DNA of 64,000 nucleotides from Prorocentrum cordatum (GCA_963575745.1 CAUYUJ010003047.1:241663-305662), one strand, 5' to 3'. Positions 20,601 to 31,833 are shown, counted from the stretch's first letter. A program made the numbers and translations. The notes: generated by a model from the sequence alone, not told the origin.

Positions 20601-22124
20601 ACGACACGACCATGATAGCGACGACGCAGGTCGCCGCGATGCGGCGGGGGGCGGAGCAGGGGGCGCGTCGGAAGGGGCCCCCGGGGGAAGGGTGCGGAGC
20701 CCGCAGCTCCTCGCGGGTCTCGGGCGTTGCGTCATGGGGGGGGTGACGGGAAAAAGGGTTCACGGGGCACCCGACGGCCTCTGCACCCGGCCGAGTAGCG
20801 CAGGGCGGGCATAGGTGCGAGAATGATCTTGAAACAGGTTTCGCCCCATTAGCGTTTACAAGTGTCGATCCATGTCCCTGCTAGCGGCTCTGGACGCCTG
20901 TTCGCGTCGATTAGCGCCTGAAAGCGCCTGTCAGTGTCTACTCGCGCCAATCAGCGCCTGTTAGCGAACTCTACTGAGCAGCAGTAAAAGTCAACTGCTG
21001 GGGGAGACAACAACTTGTGCCGAACATGACTCTTACGCATGATACACATAACCGCCCCACGAGGGGCCAAGTAGATCGGGGAGCGCGGACGGGAACTTTT
21101 GCCTAGCGTGTTGCGGCGGCAGCCCCGGCGACGCGCCATGCCCTGCAAGCGGATAGCGCGTCGCCCCGCTCCGCGGGGTGGCTATCTGCGAACGGCTCGG
21201 GCCGCTGACGCTCGGGGACCGAGCCGTGCGTGCGGCGCCGAAGCATGGTGGGCTGGAACCGGAGGTGCGACACGCTAAACGAATGTCCCCGACCGCAATC
21301 GGAGGAGCAGAAGGAGGGACAGCATGTTTTGTGGTCTTGCCCCCTTTCGAGCCCCCCGAATTTTCCAAAGGCCTTCGAGGGCCTCTGGAGCCCTCGTGCC
21401 AGCGTCAGGAAGCTCCCGAGACCGTCCCTCCTCCCCACAAGCGGCCTCCCGCTGGCGGCTCCATGAAAACCGCGCTGGCGTTTTTTCTTATTTGTCAGTC
21501 CGCGGGTTTCTTGTGTCGCGCTACCAGGGCCGTCAAAAACAGCTAGAGATGCAGCCCCGCTGGGGAAGGGCTCGCGAGCTCCAGGGACTGGCGAGACAAA
21601 ACCGTGCCATCGGGTTTTTAGGTCCTCCTGGTCACGTTCCATGCCATCCCCCCTCCTCCTTCACTTCTCGCCTCCTTCACCTCCTCGTCCTCCTCGGAGC
21701 GCGGCAGCGATAAGGCAAAAGGGCTGAGGCAGCCAGAGGGAGACAGGACCCGCGGCGCGCAAGGGCCTCCTGTCGCTGTCGCTGCTGGCGTCGGTGTCAT
21801 GTTGACGCTGCCCCCCCCCAGCGACTCATGCTCCTCCGCCTCACCACAGCCACCGCGCGGTCGAGCATAGCCACAGGTGGCCTCAGGGCCCCCGGAGAGC
21901 ATTGCGCCTCCCCCTCTACGACGCAGAGATGGCCCCGCGCGTGCAACCGGCCACAGAGCGGCTCGTGCACCAGGGCCTCGCAGTGCTGGGGGGCACACCA
22001 CGGGACGACAGGCGCGTCGGCCTCGCTGTGGCCGCTACGACGTCGACGCAGAGCAGCGCCGCAGCCGCCTCCAGTGCTCAGCAGCGCGTAGAGAGCAGCT
22101 CGAAGGCATGCACATCCAGACGAG
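20601..22124. other. Unassigned; short GCGCCTG minisatellite
   Basis: At 20838-20965 the words TTAGCG and GCGCCTG recur every ~19-20 bp (for example GATTAGCGCCTGAAAGCGCC). The rest (20966-22124) is GC-rich with overlapping frames on both strands and no domain I recognise. Confidence 0.5.
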
Positions 22125-22266
22125 GACAACATCGGGTGAGGACAAATCGCGAATCTCTGAGATCTGGCGGCTTGGGAGGATGCCTCGGGCGCCGCGGCCT
22201 TCTCAAAACGTTCCGGAACGCTTTGAGAGCGTTCCGGAACGCTCTGGAACGGATTGATCCCCGTCC
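22125..22266 (+). mobile_element. Family G element G1
   Basis: Shares AATCTCTGAGATC, GGGCGCCGCGGCCTTCTC and the nested palindrome CGTTCCGGAACGCTTTGAGA, GCGTTCCGGAACGCTCTGG with copies at 35564-35925 and 49671-49840. Ends are imperfect inverted repeats (GACGAGGA.. and ..CCCCGTCC). Confidence 0.75.
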
Positions 22267-22333
22267 TTGAGCATGGTTCCAACCGATCCCTATCCCAGCT
22301 GGCGTGGCCTGGGCCCCACTGGCCGACTTACCA

Positions 22334-22367
22334 CCGAGATGGGGATATAGGCATATCCACATCTCGG
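22334..22367. repeat. Short hairpin
   Basis: CCGAGATGGGGATAT pairs with ATATCCACATCTCGG (14 of 15) across a 4-base loop. It sits between GATCCCTATCCC (22284) and GGGGATAGGGATGGGG (22396), so it may be the centre of a larger diverged palindromic element. Confidence 0.65.
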
Positions 22368-22749
22368 ATATGTCCCCAACTGGGGTGGTGGGATGGTGGG
22401 GATAGGGATGGGGATGGGAATGGGGATCGGCATCGGTGAAACGATACCGAGTCGCCCGAAGCATCCTTGATGAGCTGATGGCCGAGCCCACGCCGCCGAT
22501 GCTGTCACCGCCCCGGACACCTGCCGCCGGACGTGTCGAGCGGCACGGGCGATGGGCGGGTCCACCGGGCGACGCTGGCCGGCGAGGGTGGCGCCCAGGG
22601 GGGCGGCAAGGACGGCACAACTCGAGATGGGGAGGGTTAGGAGGCAACTACTGGGAGATCTTCGCCGGAAGGATTAAGGAGGATTAAGCCTCATTGGAAG
22701 TCTGCTACGCCAGAGCGGGCCTCGGATTCAGCGGGATGAAGCCGCATCA

Positions 22750-23256
22750 GGCGGGATTCAAAGGAATTAAACGGGCATTAGCCGGATTGACCAGGATTGA
22801 GCCAGATCTCGGACCAGGGTAAAATCTGAATTTGACCTCCCAGGAGTTGCATCCGAAGGAGGGGGTGCGCAAAGGACAGAGCTCCAGCTGAACAAATTTC
22901 ACCACCAGCTGAAACCGCTCAGGTTGACAGACCTGGTCCCGATCAGGCGGAACCAGTTCAAGATACAGCTGAACCCACTCAGATTCCGCATGGAACTGTC
23001 CAGGCTCAAGCTGAATCTGTCCACGGTCACGAACCCGTTCAGGTTCCAGCTGCACCCTTTCAACTTCATGGGCAACCCGCCCCAAAACTACATGAGCCCG
23101 TTCAAGTCACAGCGGAACCCGCTCGGGCACATTCTGAACCAATTCACGTTCCAACTCCCGTTCAACCACTTCGTGGACCCGTTCACGTGCTTGCTGAATA
23201 CGCTCACCGTCACGAGCAATGTTAGTTTTGGGAAGGGCCCCTTCCAGTTCAGGACA
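22750..23256 (-). pseudogene. Heptad-like repeat reading frame, one internal stop
   Basis: I do not recognise this as a known family. One minus-strand frame runs from about 23256 down to 22750 with a single TGA near 23110. It is rich in E, R, Q, V and L with a loose 7-8 residue spacing (ERIQQARERVHEVVEREL; VERVQLEPERVRDRGQIQL; EWVQLYLELVPPDRDQV), which would favour a coiled coil. At DNA level it is a very degenerate ~21-24-bp minisatellite with the word GTTCAGCTG. There is no clear start codon. It may be a decayed structural-protein exon or simply a minisatellite lacking stops; similar degeneracy with the frame kept open slightly favours former coding. Confidence 0.35.
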
Positions 23257-23960
23257 GCACGGATGACGAAGCTACGCGACGACTGACGCCTTGCGGCTTG
23301 GGATTGCCTCGCAGACAGATGAGACGAGCTCGCCACAACAAGTCAGCATAGTCGACCTCGTGTACGACATGGTGGAGCAACGGCTTCGAGAGAGCTTCCC
23401 GGCCTCGTCCGAGTGACTGGAAGATCTACTGGTGGAGCTGGCCAGGGAAGTCATTTGTGGTTCGGCGTCGGTGGATGATGTCGGGATGGACGAAGGAAAC
23501 GCTGCGTGCCCGTGATAGCACCCACGGGCCCGCTCTACGTGGATGTCTGCTCGGATGGCGGCTCTGAGATAACAGGTGACCTCACTACCGATTCCAGAGC
23601 TGCCTGCAGATGAAGGCAAGTTGCCTAAAAGTGACGCTGGGGCAGCTTTAGGACACGCACATTGGCACATGGCTATCGCTTCTCAATCCTGCCTCCACAC
23701 CCTGACGCTGAGAGGGCAGAGGACTTGTCCGAGTGCTCGCTGACCCCAGAGTCTGCTGCATACAAATCTAGAAATGCCAGCAATGCAAGAAGCGCGGTTT
23801 GTGCAACCGCGCATCTTCATGTGCGAGTGAGGGGTAGCGTAACCACCCAAACAGGTCCAGAGACACGATCTGTTGGCTTGTGATGTGTGGCGGCACGTGT
23901 TCAAGGGCAATGCAATGTGATTATTCAAGCTGCTGCAGAGAGCCGCGACAAGCTGGGCCA
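23257..23960. other. No gene recognised
   Basis: A 132-codon reverse frame at 23670-23272 and shorter forward frames have mixed codon use and no domain. Confidence 0.4.
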
Positions 23961-24665
23961 AAGTCAGACTCGAATCGAGTCGTCCTCCTCATCCTCATCA
24001 TCAGCATGATCAGAATCATGATGAACGTCATCACCGTCATCACCATCATCACCATCATCACCATCATCGCAATCACAGCCATCACCACCATCATCACCAT
24101 CATCACCTCCATCGCCATCATAACCAGCATCACCAGCATCATCACCATCAGCATCATCATCAGCAGCATCATCAGTATCATCATCACCAGCATCATCAAC
24201 ATCATCATCATCATCGACATCATCATCATCAGCATCATCATCATCGCCACCACCACCATCACCATCAATCATCACCATCAGCACCTCCACCATCGTCATC
24301 AGCAACAGCAACATCAACATCATCACCATCAACATATTCACCAGCATCGTCGTCATCATCATAATCAAGATAATCACCACCCTCATCATCATCACCATCA
24401 TCGTCATAATCAAAACCATAACCATCATTATAGTCATAACCATCACCAACATCCTTACCACCTTATCATCACCACCCGTCCCCCCCTCCCCGCTCCTCCT
24501 CCTTATCCTCCCCGCTCCTCCTCATCCTCCTCCTGCCCGCTCCTCCTCCTCCTCCCCCTTCTCCTCCTGCTTCTCCTCATCCTCCTTCTCCCCGCTTCTC
24601 TTCCTCCTCCTCCTCCTTCTCCTCCTTCTCCACCTGTTCCTCCTCCGTTCCTGTTCTTTACACAT
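23961..24665. repeat. (ATC)n tract followed by TCC tract
   Basis: CATCAT/CACCATCATC triplets from about 23990 to 24470, then CTCC triplets to 24650. Forward frames give His/Ile-rich artefacts. 24666-24744 is short unique sequence. Confidence 0.9.
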
Positions 24666-24744
24666 AACTCCTCCCTATCGCACCCCGAGGCGGGTCGAAA
24701 GATCGGGCAGGGCGTTTCGCCTGAGACTTCCTCACCATTTGCGA

Positions 24745-25165
24745 CCTTGAAGCTTAACAGCTGACAACAGCTTCTCAACTGGAAGGCCGGTGGTGTTCAA
24801 TCTCGCCTGAGCGCCGCGCACATTCGCTTGACAAATGAAAAAGGCTTTACGGATTGATGGTGGGTCGTTTTCAAAATGCAGCTCTCGCGGGTTGTGTTTA
24901 TAATGCGGCTCTCGCCTCGGCGCCGCGCACACTCTTTGTGATCATTTGCAAGAGTTTCATGGGTTGAGGGCGGTTTGTTTTCAAAATGTGACTCTCGCCT
25001 CAGCGCGGCGCGCATTCGACTGAGATATTTGCATGGGCTTCACGGATTGAAGGCGGCCTCGCTGGAGCTTCACATATTGATGTCGGCTCCTTTTCAAAAT
25101 GTGGCCCTCGCCTTAGCGCCGCGCACATGCGTTTTAAGCAATTGCGGAAGTTGCATTAGTCTTCA
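24745..25165 (+). repeat. Family L degenerate tandem repeat, locus 1
   Basis: Three to four units of ~110-140 bp carry TTTTCAAAATG, GGCTCTCGCCT, AGCGCCGCGCAC, CATTCG and GGGCTTCACGGATTGA. The same words occur on the opposite strand at 56575-56830. Function unknown. Confidence 0.75.
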
Positions 25166-25515
25166 TGGTTAACGTGTCAGTAACGGTGTTTGTACCGACT
25201 CCTGATAATCAGAGTGCAGCAGTTACGTTGATGCTCGCTGTGTTGAAGTCCCAGGAGTGGTTTCTGGCACGATTCAGGATCGCCAAGACCTCACAATCAA
25301 ACTAACTCGTGGCGTTGAAATCCTGAGAATGGTGTTTGGGCATTCTTCTGTTTTTTACACGGCTTCCCCCCAACGCGGCAACTGCCCGAGTAGACATGAG
25401 CCCTTGTAGGGTCCTGTGACGAGGAAGCTCGGAAGGAGGATGTATCCCAACATCGCTGATGAGTCTCAGGTTTGCACTAGTCCTCATCCTCCTGCCGCGT
25501 GCTCCAAAAAATGGA
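25166..25515. other. No gene recognised
   Basis: A short repeated phrase (GTTGAAGTCCCAGGAGTGGT at 25238, GTTGAAATCCTGAGAATGGT at 25314, 76 bp apart) is the only structure seen. Confidence 0.4.
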
Positions 25516-25840
25516 ACTGGTCCTCCTCCTCCTCCTCCTCCTCCTCCTCCTCCTCCTCCTCCTCCCCGTTGAGGTGGAGGTGGCCGCCACAGGACTGTGC
25601 CCAGAGCTCCAGACCACCACCACCGATACTGCACCGCCCGCGGCGTCGGAGCGCCGCACAGGGAGGCGGCAGCGGCAGGGGCCCACCGCGGAGCGTCGCG
25701 CGGCAGGGCAGGGCAGGACAGTGGTCCTCGCTTTGATGCGACAGTCCCCGCGCCTCCTGCTTCCTCCTCCTCCTCCTCCTCGTCCTCATCCTTCTCCTCC
25801 TCCTCCTCCTCCTCCTCCTCCTCCTCCTCCTCCTCCGCGC
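25516..25840. repeat. TCC tracts with unassigned core
   Basis: CTCC triplets at 25521-25570 and 25765-25838. A direct repeat CGCGCCCCTTTCGGYACACC follows at 25836 and 25926 (90 bp apart). Confidence 0.8.
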
Positions 25841-26059
25841 CCCTTTCGGTACACCCCTCACGAGCGTCGTGGCCCGGTAGGGAGCTCCACAGAAGGCTCC
25901 AGTGGCAAAGGCTGCACGGCGGCTCCGCGCCCCTTTCGGCACACCCCTCACGAGGATCGTGGCCCAACAGAAGATGCCTTCGGAGACGGGGTCGAGAGCA
26001 TCGGCCGTGGATTGTCACGGGGCCGCGATCTTCATGGCGCTGGGCATCGAGAGACGACC

Positions 26060-26210
26060 ATAATGATCCCTATCCCTATCACTAAGATGGGCGAGCAAAA
26101 AAGCGACGACAATCTTAGGGATGTGCCCTCAGACACTGAGGGGATCCTTGAAATCGGCATCGAGGTGAGTTGATGCCGAACACAGGGATAAGGATATGTT
26201 TCAAACTGGT
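26060..26210 (+). mobile_element. Family E element E2
   Basis: 151-bp copy related to E1: TCCCTATCCCTATCACTAAG at the left, CAATCTTAGGGATG inside, AGGGATAAGGATATGTTTC and AAACTGGT at the right. The outermost left arm has decayed. Flanks GAGACGACC (26051-26059) and GAGACCACC (26211-26219) are a 9-bp target duplication with one mismatch. Confidence 0.75.
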
Positions 26211-26219
26211 GAGACCACC

Positions 26220-26860
26220 GGACACCCCAAGGCCTGCTTCCAGTTCAGGCAGTCGCAGACGCGGCTCCCCGCCGGCTCCCCCAGGGTCGCCAGCAGCAAC
26301 ACCGAGGCTACCTCGGGAGACCGAGCAAAGAGAAACACACACGCACTCACCTTTCTTCAAGAGAAGCGGGCATATCTCAGGGCGCTGCGCGGCAACACGG
26401 CGGAACGGAGATCCACGAGTGCACCGTGCCTTCAGCCGCATCGGATGATGAGAAAAAAGAGCACCACGACAGAACCTGTGCAAATCGTGCCGGCTGCCAT
26501 GGCCCGTCTCTGTAGCGAAAACAGTGACATACGCATTTATGACTGTTTGTTCGTTCATCTGACGAGGACGCGAGAGGGAGTGCAAATCGCCTGAACATCA
26601 CCAGGGACGTCAACACACATAGCGATGGAAAACGACAGTAGATGTCTCACGCTGCGTGTGTATTATTTCCTGGATTGTCCAAGTCTTGATGGAATGCAAG
26701 TGCTTCGTGATGTGCAAGTCCCATAGTCGTGTCTCCTTCCGTTTCCTGTTGCATTCACCTCCACTCTCCTTTGTCTGATTCTTCCTCGCGCATGGAACCG
26801 AGTCCTGGAACAGGGGGCTTTCCTTAGCATCGGATTCTCCCATCCCCTGTCCCTCCTCCC
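26220..26860. other. No gene recognised
   Basis: Overlapping frames of 80-150 codons, no domain recognised. Confidence 0.4.
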
Positions 26861-27306
26861 ATCTCTCCTCCTCCTCTTCCTGCTCCTCCTCGTCCCTCCT
26901 CCTCCTCGTCCTCCTCCTCCTCCTCTTCGCACAACTCCCACATATACACCGTTGATCGCCCATTGCCCTGACATCCCCCGAAAGTCTCGGCAGGCCTCCG
27001 CAAAACTCCGGAGCTCTCCTAATCGGAGGTCCCGAGAAGCCTCCAGAAGCTCGAGAAGGGCCCAGACGCAAACAAGTAACAACGAGGTCGTCTCCTCCCC
27101 TTCCCCTTGCCTTCCCGCGTCTCGGCGTCCTCTCCTCCCGCCGCTGCGCGGGGCTCCTTCCCCCATCCCCTTCCCTTCCCAATCCCCTTTCCATGCCTTT
27201 CCGGAGATCGCCTCCCCCCTTCCCCTCTTGCCCTTTCCCTCCAATCCCCTCCCCCCCGAATTAGCCGCCCGGCACTTGGATCTTTGGCAAGCCTCGTCCT
27301 CGTCGA

Positions 27307-27338
<32 letters not shown>

Positions 27339-27360
27339 ACAACGCGGCGGCGGCGACGGT
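26861..27360. repeat. CTC tract, unassigned core, CGT tract
   Basis: CTCCTC triplets at 26861-26925; GGCGGC/GTCGTC at 27300-27358; C/T-rich sequence between. No gene recognised. Confidence 0.6.
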
Positions 27361-27730
27361 GTGGTCGTGGCGCGTGATGCACTGCTCGGGGCTTGTTCCT
27401 CTTGTGCAATTATAGCTTCGCTGGGCGCGAATACCCCAGCCACTCTCGTCACGCCCTTGCCCCACATGCTGGAGCACTTCTCCCCTCTGCGCCAGCCTCT
27501 TGTGACGCTACCTCCTGGCGAGCAGCCAGCATACAAGACGACGGGGGCGGCCTTCTGCGACAAAGGCAAAGGGCACCCCTCAGAGGGGACCGGCCCCTCA
27601 AAAACAGTGCCCCGCACGCTCGCCCTCCGCTCGCAACCCACTCTGGGAGCCCCCCGTGGGAGCTCTGGAGACCCTCTGGGTCTCCCCCCGGCTCTCCTGT
27701 CGCGCTGTTGTTCCTGGCTTTCCTGGGAGG
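27361..27730. other. No gene recognised
   Basis: Mixed sequence with no feature beyond random frames. Confidence 0.4.
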
Positions 27731-27733
27731 GAC

Positions 27734-27870
27734 GACGCACATAGACACACACACACAACACATACAGCGCACAACGCACACAATACGCACAACAAACAAC
27801 ACACACATACAACACACAACGCACAACACAGAACACAACACACAACACACACACACACACGCACACGTAT
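27734..27870. repeat. (CA)n-like microsatellite
   Basis: ACACAC with ACAACAC and GCACAAC interruptions, followed by ACGTATATACGTATGTGTAC, a short alternating palindrome. Confidence 0.9.
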
Positions 27871-28049
27871 ATACGTATGTGTACATGCATCCTTGTGCCA
27901 TGCTGCGAGGCACGAAGTGGAACGTCCTCAGGTCCAGTGGACCACTCTGTATTGAGAACTGCAATGCTCTGTACGGGGCACGCACCCCCAAAGTTCTGGG
28001 CGCTAGCGTGCGTTTCCGAACGTTCTCGCAAGCGTCTTCCAGGCATGAG

Positions 28050-28400
28050 GGTGCAGCAACGGGCTAAGAGGGCCCCAGTATACTCCCAAGATAGTCCAAG
28101 AGGTCCACACGCCGCTTGAAGGCTGCCCAAGGACGCCCAAGATGACCTCCAGACGGGCCAAGGTACCCCGAATAGGCCCCAAAAGGCCCCGAGAGGCAAC
28201 ACCTATTGATACTCCCTGCGTTTGTGATGGACTTTCTAGCGCTCGACGTTCCAAGACGGCCCGTAAAGGCGCCCCAAATCGCCACGAGACAGCCCCCACA
28301 CGGCCTGAGAGGGCCACATAATGGCCCGGGAGGCTCCCTATGACGGCCCAACAAGGTCCCGAAAGGAGGGCCTCAATAATGGAAGCTCGAGCTGACATTG
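28050..28400 (+). repeat. Family D words, dispersed locus 2
   Basis: CCAAGATAGTCCAAGAGG, CCAAGACGGCCC and GCTCGACGTTCCAAGACGG recall the 428-bp satellite, including its CCGACGCTCCAAGACG junction, but without tandem periodicity. Confidence 0.65.
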
Positions 28401-28432
28401 CACGCCCTCCGCTCCATGGTGGCCGTGGTTAT

Positions 28433-28439
28433 ATCTATC

Positions 28440-28480
<41 letters not shown>

Positions 28481-28513
28481 GTATACATATATATGTATGT
28501 GTGTATGTATGGC
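28433..28513. repeat. (TA)n microsatellite
   Basis: TATATATA/CATATATA run with GTATGTGTGTATG at its end. It abuts family K copy 1, just as another TA run lies near copy 2. Confidence 0.9.
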
Positions 28514-28667
28514 ACATCTGGCCCGAAGTGATGATCCCTTTTCCTCTCAAAGTCGGGTTTGACCTCGTGTGGCCGCGGACCACCTCAGCTCCACACGTTT
28601 CCTTCACCGTGCAAACAACATGTCCTTCATCCCCCTGATGGGGGAAATCGCAGGTATGGTTCCCCAA
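28514..28667 (+). repeat. Family K dispersed repeat, copy 1
   Basis: Shares ATCTGGCCC, CCTCTCAA, GTCGGGTTTGA/ATCGGGCTTGA, GCGGACCAC, TCACCGTGCAAACAACATG and a C-run with 33577-33723, same orientation. About 75-80% alike by eye. No ORF. Confidence 0.75.
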
Positions 28668-28727
28668 GCAGCGTTTGCACTGAAAGGGTCCTAACGGAAG
28701 TTGCAGGATGTTGCCCCCCAAAAAAAA

Positions 28728-28868
28728 ACCGCCGATTTCGGTCGCACGCTGGGTTCCCGGGCTCCCGGTTCCGGGTTCCCGGGCCCCTGGTTTCCAAAGT
28801 TCCTGGCTCCGGGTTCTGGGCCGATTTCGGTGGCTGGCAGGGTTCCCGGGTTCCCGGGTTCTCGGCTG
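28728..28868. repeat. GGGTTCCCGGG minisatellite in an ~82-bp duplication
   Basis: GCCGATTTCGGT occurs at about 28729 and 28811, each followed within 25 bp by GGGTTCCCGGG-type self-complementary words. Confidence 0.75.
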
Positions 28869-28879
28869 TTTTTTTAATC

Positions 28880-29215
28880 GGTCGGTCTCACCATCGATCT
28901 CATGACCCACTTCGTTATCGATCTCACTATCGACCTCACAGTCGATCTCACAATCGATATCATTATTGGCCGTTTTATTATTATCATTATTATCGACCGG
29001 TTTCACCATCGATATCATGACCCACCTCTCTATCGATCTCACTATCGACCTCGATCTCACAATCGATATCACTATAGATCGCACAAACGAGCACACGATC
29101 GATCTCACTATCGATATCATTGAGTCGAGTTCGCTATCGGCCTCACGATCGACCTTACAATCGTCCTCGCTATCGAGTCCATTGTCGATCTGACAATCGA
29201 TCTCAATATGCAGAT
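28880..29215. repeat. 12-bp ATCGATCTCACT minisatellite
   Basis: Tandem 12-bp words (TATCGATCTCAC, TATCGACCTCAC, AATCGATATCAT). A block of about 80 bp starting GGTYTCACCATCGATMTCAT is duplicated ~114 bp apart (28884 and 28998). Many ATCGAT palindromes. 29216-29555 holds nothing recognised. Confidence 0.85.
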
Positions 29216-29555
29216 CATTAATCTTCAAACCATCCACTGATTGGGGTTTGTCTCTGGTGTAATATCTTAATTCCCTCTAAGATGCACCGCGCCCTTGGCA
29301 CGGTATCACGTTGCCCTTCTAGGGTCGCGCTGTGCGGCGCCGAGCACGATCAATAGGGGCATATGCACGCGCGCCCCTACGGAGAGGCGCAAAACATCGA
29401 CCGAGTCCGCCGCCAGCACTCGCACGCGCGAGCCCGCCAACGACAATCAAGTTACACTGTCTTCTCACAAGCAAGCTAGCGCCACGAAGGCTCCTCAGCC
29501 TTCATGCGATCAGTAAGCGCGGCCTTGCGCCCACTCATGTCACGCTGTCGCTTGC

Positions 29556-30056
29556 TCAAGCGGCCTTTTTTCTCGCATGCATCGTCAAAGGACGTGGTGG
29601 CGTAGCCGAGCAATTCGGGCATACTCCTGGCAAGTCATAATTCTTGGGGTCAGGGATTCCCTTCTCTGTTCCTCTGATGCATATGCATGGCTCCTGCTTG
29701 CGACGCCCCTCGGCGCATGCCTGTCCGATGATGTGTCCAATGCGAGCACCAGCGCAAAATATCAGACCGCTAATCGCGAGAGTAAGCACCGCCATCAACT
29801 GCATCCACAATGGAACTACCCAGGAACTGTCTGCATTGCTAACGACTGCCAACTCTGCAGATGCACCCGTGCACTTGACCATTGTAAGTGAACCTCCCAA
29901 ACACAAAGCCAGACCATGCCGCACTCCGCCTTCTCCACGAGCTGAAACACTCTCGGTGTTGTCGCCACCTCCGCCAACAACATCAACGGTATCCCCGCCG
30001 TTCGGATCGCGAAGTCCCGCGGGCCATCGACGCTTCTCGAACTCCGCCTTCTCCAA
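29556..30056 (-). pseudogene. LTR-retrotransposon C-terminal tail with predicted membrane segment
   Basis: The minus-strand frame continues in-frame from the RNase H block (YLEKAEFEKRRWP) and runs 166 codons to a stop. Residues ~83-115 contain a hydrophobic stretch VVPLWMQLMAVLTLAISGLI that would span a membrane, followed by a Cys-containing tail. What this tail does is unknown; it may be a chance extension, a decayed envelope-like or host-derived segment. It is open for its whole length although the upstream domain is broken. Confidence 0.5.
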
Positions 30057-30430
30057 GTACGTCGCGCCATAGTCGCTGCTGCCATGCGCAGCCGGAATCT
30101 CGTGGATCGCCAGACGTCCTCCCCGCAGTAGACCTTAAACCAGCAGTTGGCGTAGACGCGCATGCTTGAGCTTCCCAAGTCCAAGCCTGCTCTGCGATGA
30201 GTAGCTGCTGAACTGTCTACCTCCAACTGCAAGCTCGCTGGTAGACCCGGGACCAACTCCTCCAGAAACGACTTCACGAGCAGATCATCGCACGCTCCAG
30301 GTCCCAGAATGTAGGTCTCAGCCTCCGCTGAAGAAATTGTTGGACTCGCCTGCGTCCGACTGAAAACTGATTCTACCGTCTCATTTAAGTAGATGCGTCC
30401 ACTCGAAGTGCCCCCTACCGATCTTGCCAA
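30057..30430 (-). pseudogene. Copia-type RNase H relic
   Basis: The RNase H of LTR elements removes RNA from the RNA-DNA hybrid during reverse transcription. Here the minus strand reads SRTQASPTISSAEAETYILG, the signature SRTQ..VA.SSAEAE.YA block with the catalytic Glu, then LQLEVDSSAATHRRAGLDLG around the catalytic Asp region. A one-base frameshift near 30175-30185 switches to LGKLKHARLRQLLV, matching the LG..KH...R..L motif, and a TAA at 30136-30138 falls right after it, before GLLRGGRLAIHEIPAAHGSS, the usual tail. So the gene is broken by one frameshift and one stop. The neighbouring gag at higher coordinates is in the same orientation. Confidence 0.8.
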
Positions 30431-31833
30431 CTCCCCAATCTCTTTCGACCTCTACCTTCAGCTTGATGTTACCGGAACGCCCGGGCGCAACATCGCAATG
30501 GCCATGTCCTCTGCGTCGTTGATCTGCTTCGCAGCCCGCATGAGTCCGATTGCATCTTCGCCACGAACTGCGCGCCACGCCTCCCTGCCGACGCGAATGG
30601 GAGCTCGCCGGTCCCAGCGCGCGCCCTTCCTCGCCTCCTGAGCACCTCCTCGCATTATTGTTACGCCTCGCTTTTTTGTCCAGGCGTCGCCGCCGCCACC
30701 GCGTTCTGAACTCGCGCGCGCCCCCGCAGGCGGTCGATCGTCGCGGGCGCCACTCGGACTAAATGGCCTTCTCATTGCTCGGCCTCTCGATCGCCGTCCC
30801 GGGGCGCAACAGCGAGCCCTCACTCGTCATTGCAAGCGAATTCTTCAATGGGAAATGCGCCCCGAAAGCCTCCAAGAACTCGCCGGGCAAATCTGGCTCG
30901 CTGGCCCCGACGCCGTCGCCCGCGCGCCCTGCCGCAGACCCCCTCGAGCTCTCGCCAACGTGGGCGCGCGGCTCGGAAACGAACCTCCTCATGTTCAGCT
31001 GCTCGACGTTAGTCTCGCTGTAGCGCGCGTCGAATGCCACCTCTACCTCGCCCAGCCCTCCAAAGTTCGCCCCTGGGCCCTAACCGAAGCACTCGAAGCA
31101 GCACTGTCTGCGCTCCACTGGCGGCCCCAAGACCCCCCCCCCCCCGAACAGGCGCGCGACGACGCGCCGTAGAGATGCCACGACAGAACTTCACCTTCCA
31201 CCGCTCGATAGTAGCCGTCGCCAACGTAATTCGCAAGGTACTCGCGCCAGGAGTTGGGGTGTACAGCATGTCCCCCGACCTCTTCGGCGCGTTGAATGGC
31301 CTCGCGCAGAACGTTGAACTCCGCCCACTCCGCTCTGGCCTCGTCGACGCAAGGAACTGACCTCTGCGCGTCCATCCACCCCTGACCACTGCCCGTCGCC
31401 CGTCGTGCGAAGCTCGCGGAGCCCGCGAAGCTCCGCGCGCCTGGTTATCTGGATTTCTTCCTCAGTGAACTCGCAAATCGAAATCGGGCGCTGTCTCATC
31501 TGCTCGGCGTTCTCCTCCCTGCTGGGCTCCAGCTCCTCCGCGACCTGAACCGACGCGCCCGCGTTCCCGGCCCTGGTCCGATTGCCCGCTGAGCCTGCCA
31601 CAACTGCATCCTCTGCTCGTCGCTTGCCTGGGCTGCCTGGCGACTGCCCCCCGTGCACCCTGGTCCTTGGCGCTGGCCTTCCGGACAAACCTGGCGCTGC
31701 AATAGCTGATGTCAAAATGCTGCCCTGCGCCTCTCGTGCTGCGCTGGATCTCGGCGGCCCTGGTCTCGGTCGCGTTCCACCTCCTTCTCTGTTGGTCGTT
31801 CGAAATCTCATGATGGGTCGCCGGGGCAGTTCG
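30431..31833 (-). pseudogene. Decayed pol interval of the same retrotransposon
   Basis: Only ~1.4 kb separates gag from RNase H, too little for protease, integrase and full reverse transcriptase, so an internal deletion is inferred. Remaining minus-strand pieces that may be pol: PCVDEARAEWAEFNVLREAI near 31355-31295, like the EW..F.. start of a copia reverse transcriptase, and EDAIGLMRAAKQINDAEDMA near 30560-30510. I see no YVDD or integrase core motif. A frame downstream of the zinc knuckle stays open after its premature stop to about 31465. Confidence 0.5.

Noticed and set aside
22190-22260. Heat-shock element (repeated GAA/TTC words)
   Set aside because: The words are part of the family G palindrome present in all copies, with no gene start nearby.
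23961-24470. Histidine-rich metal-binding protein
   Set aside because: The His/Ile runs are translations of an ATC triplet tract; no flanking protein-like sequence.
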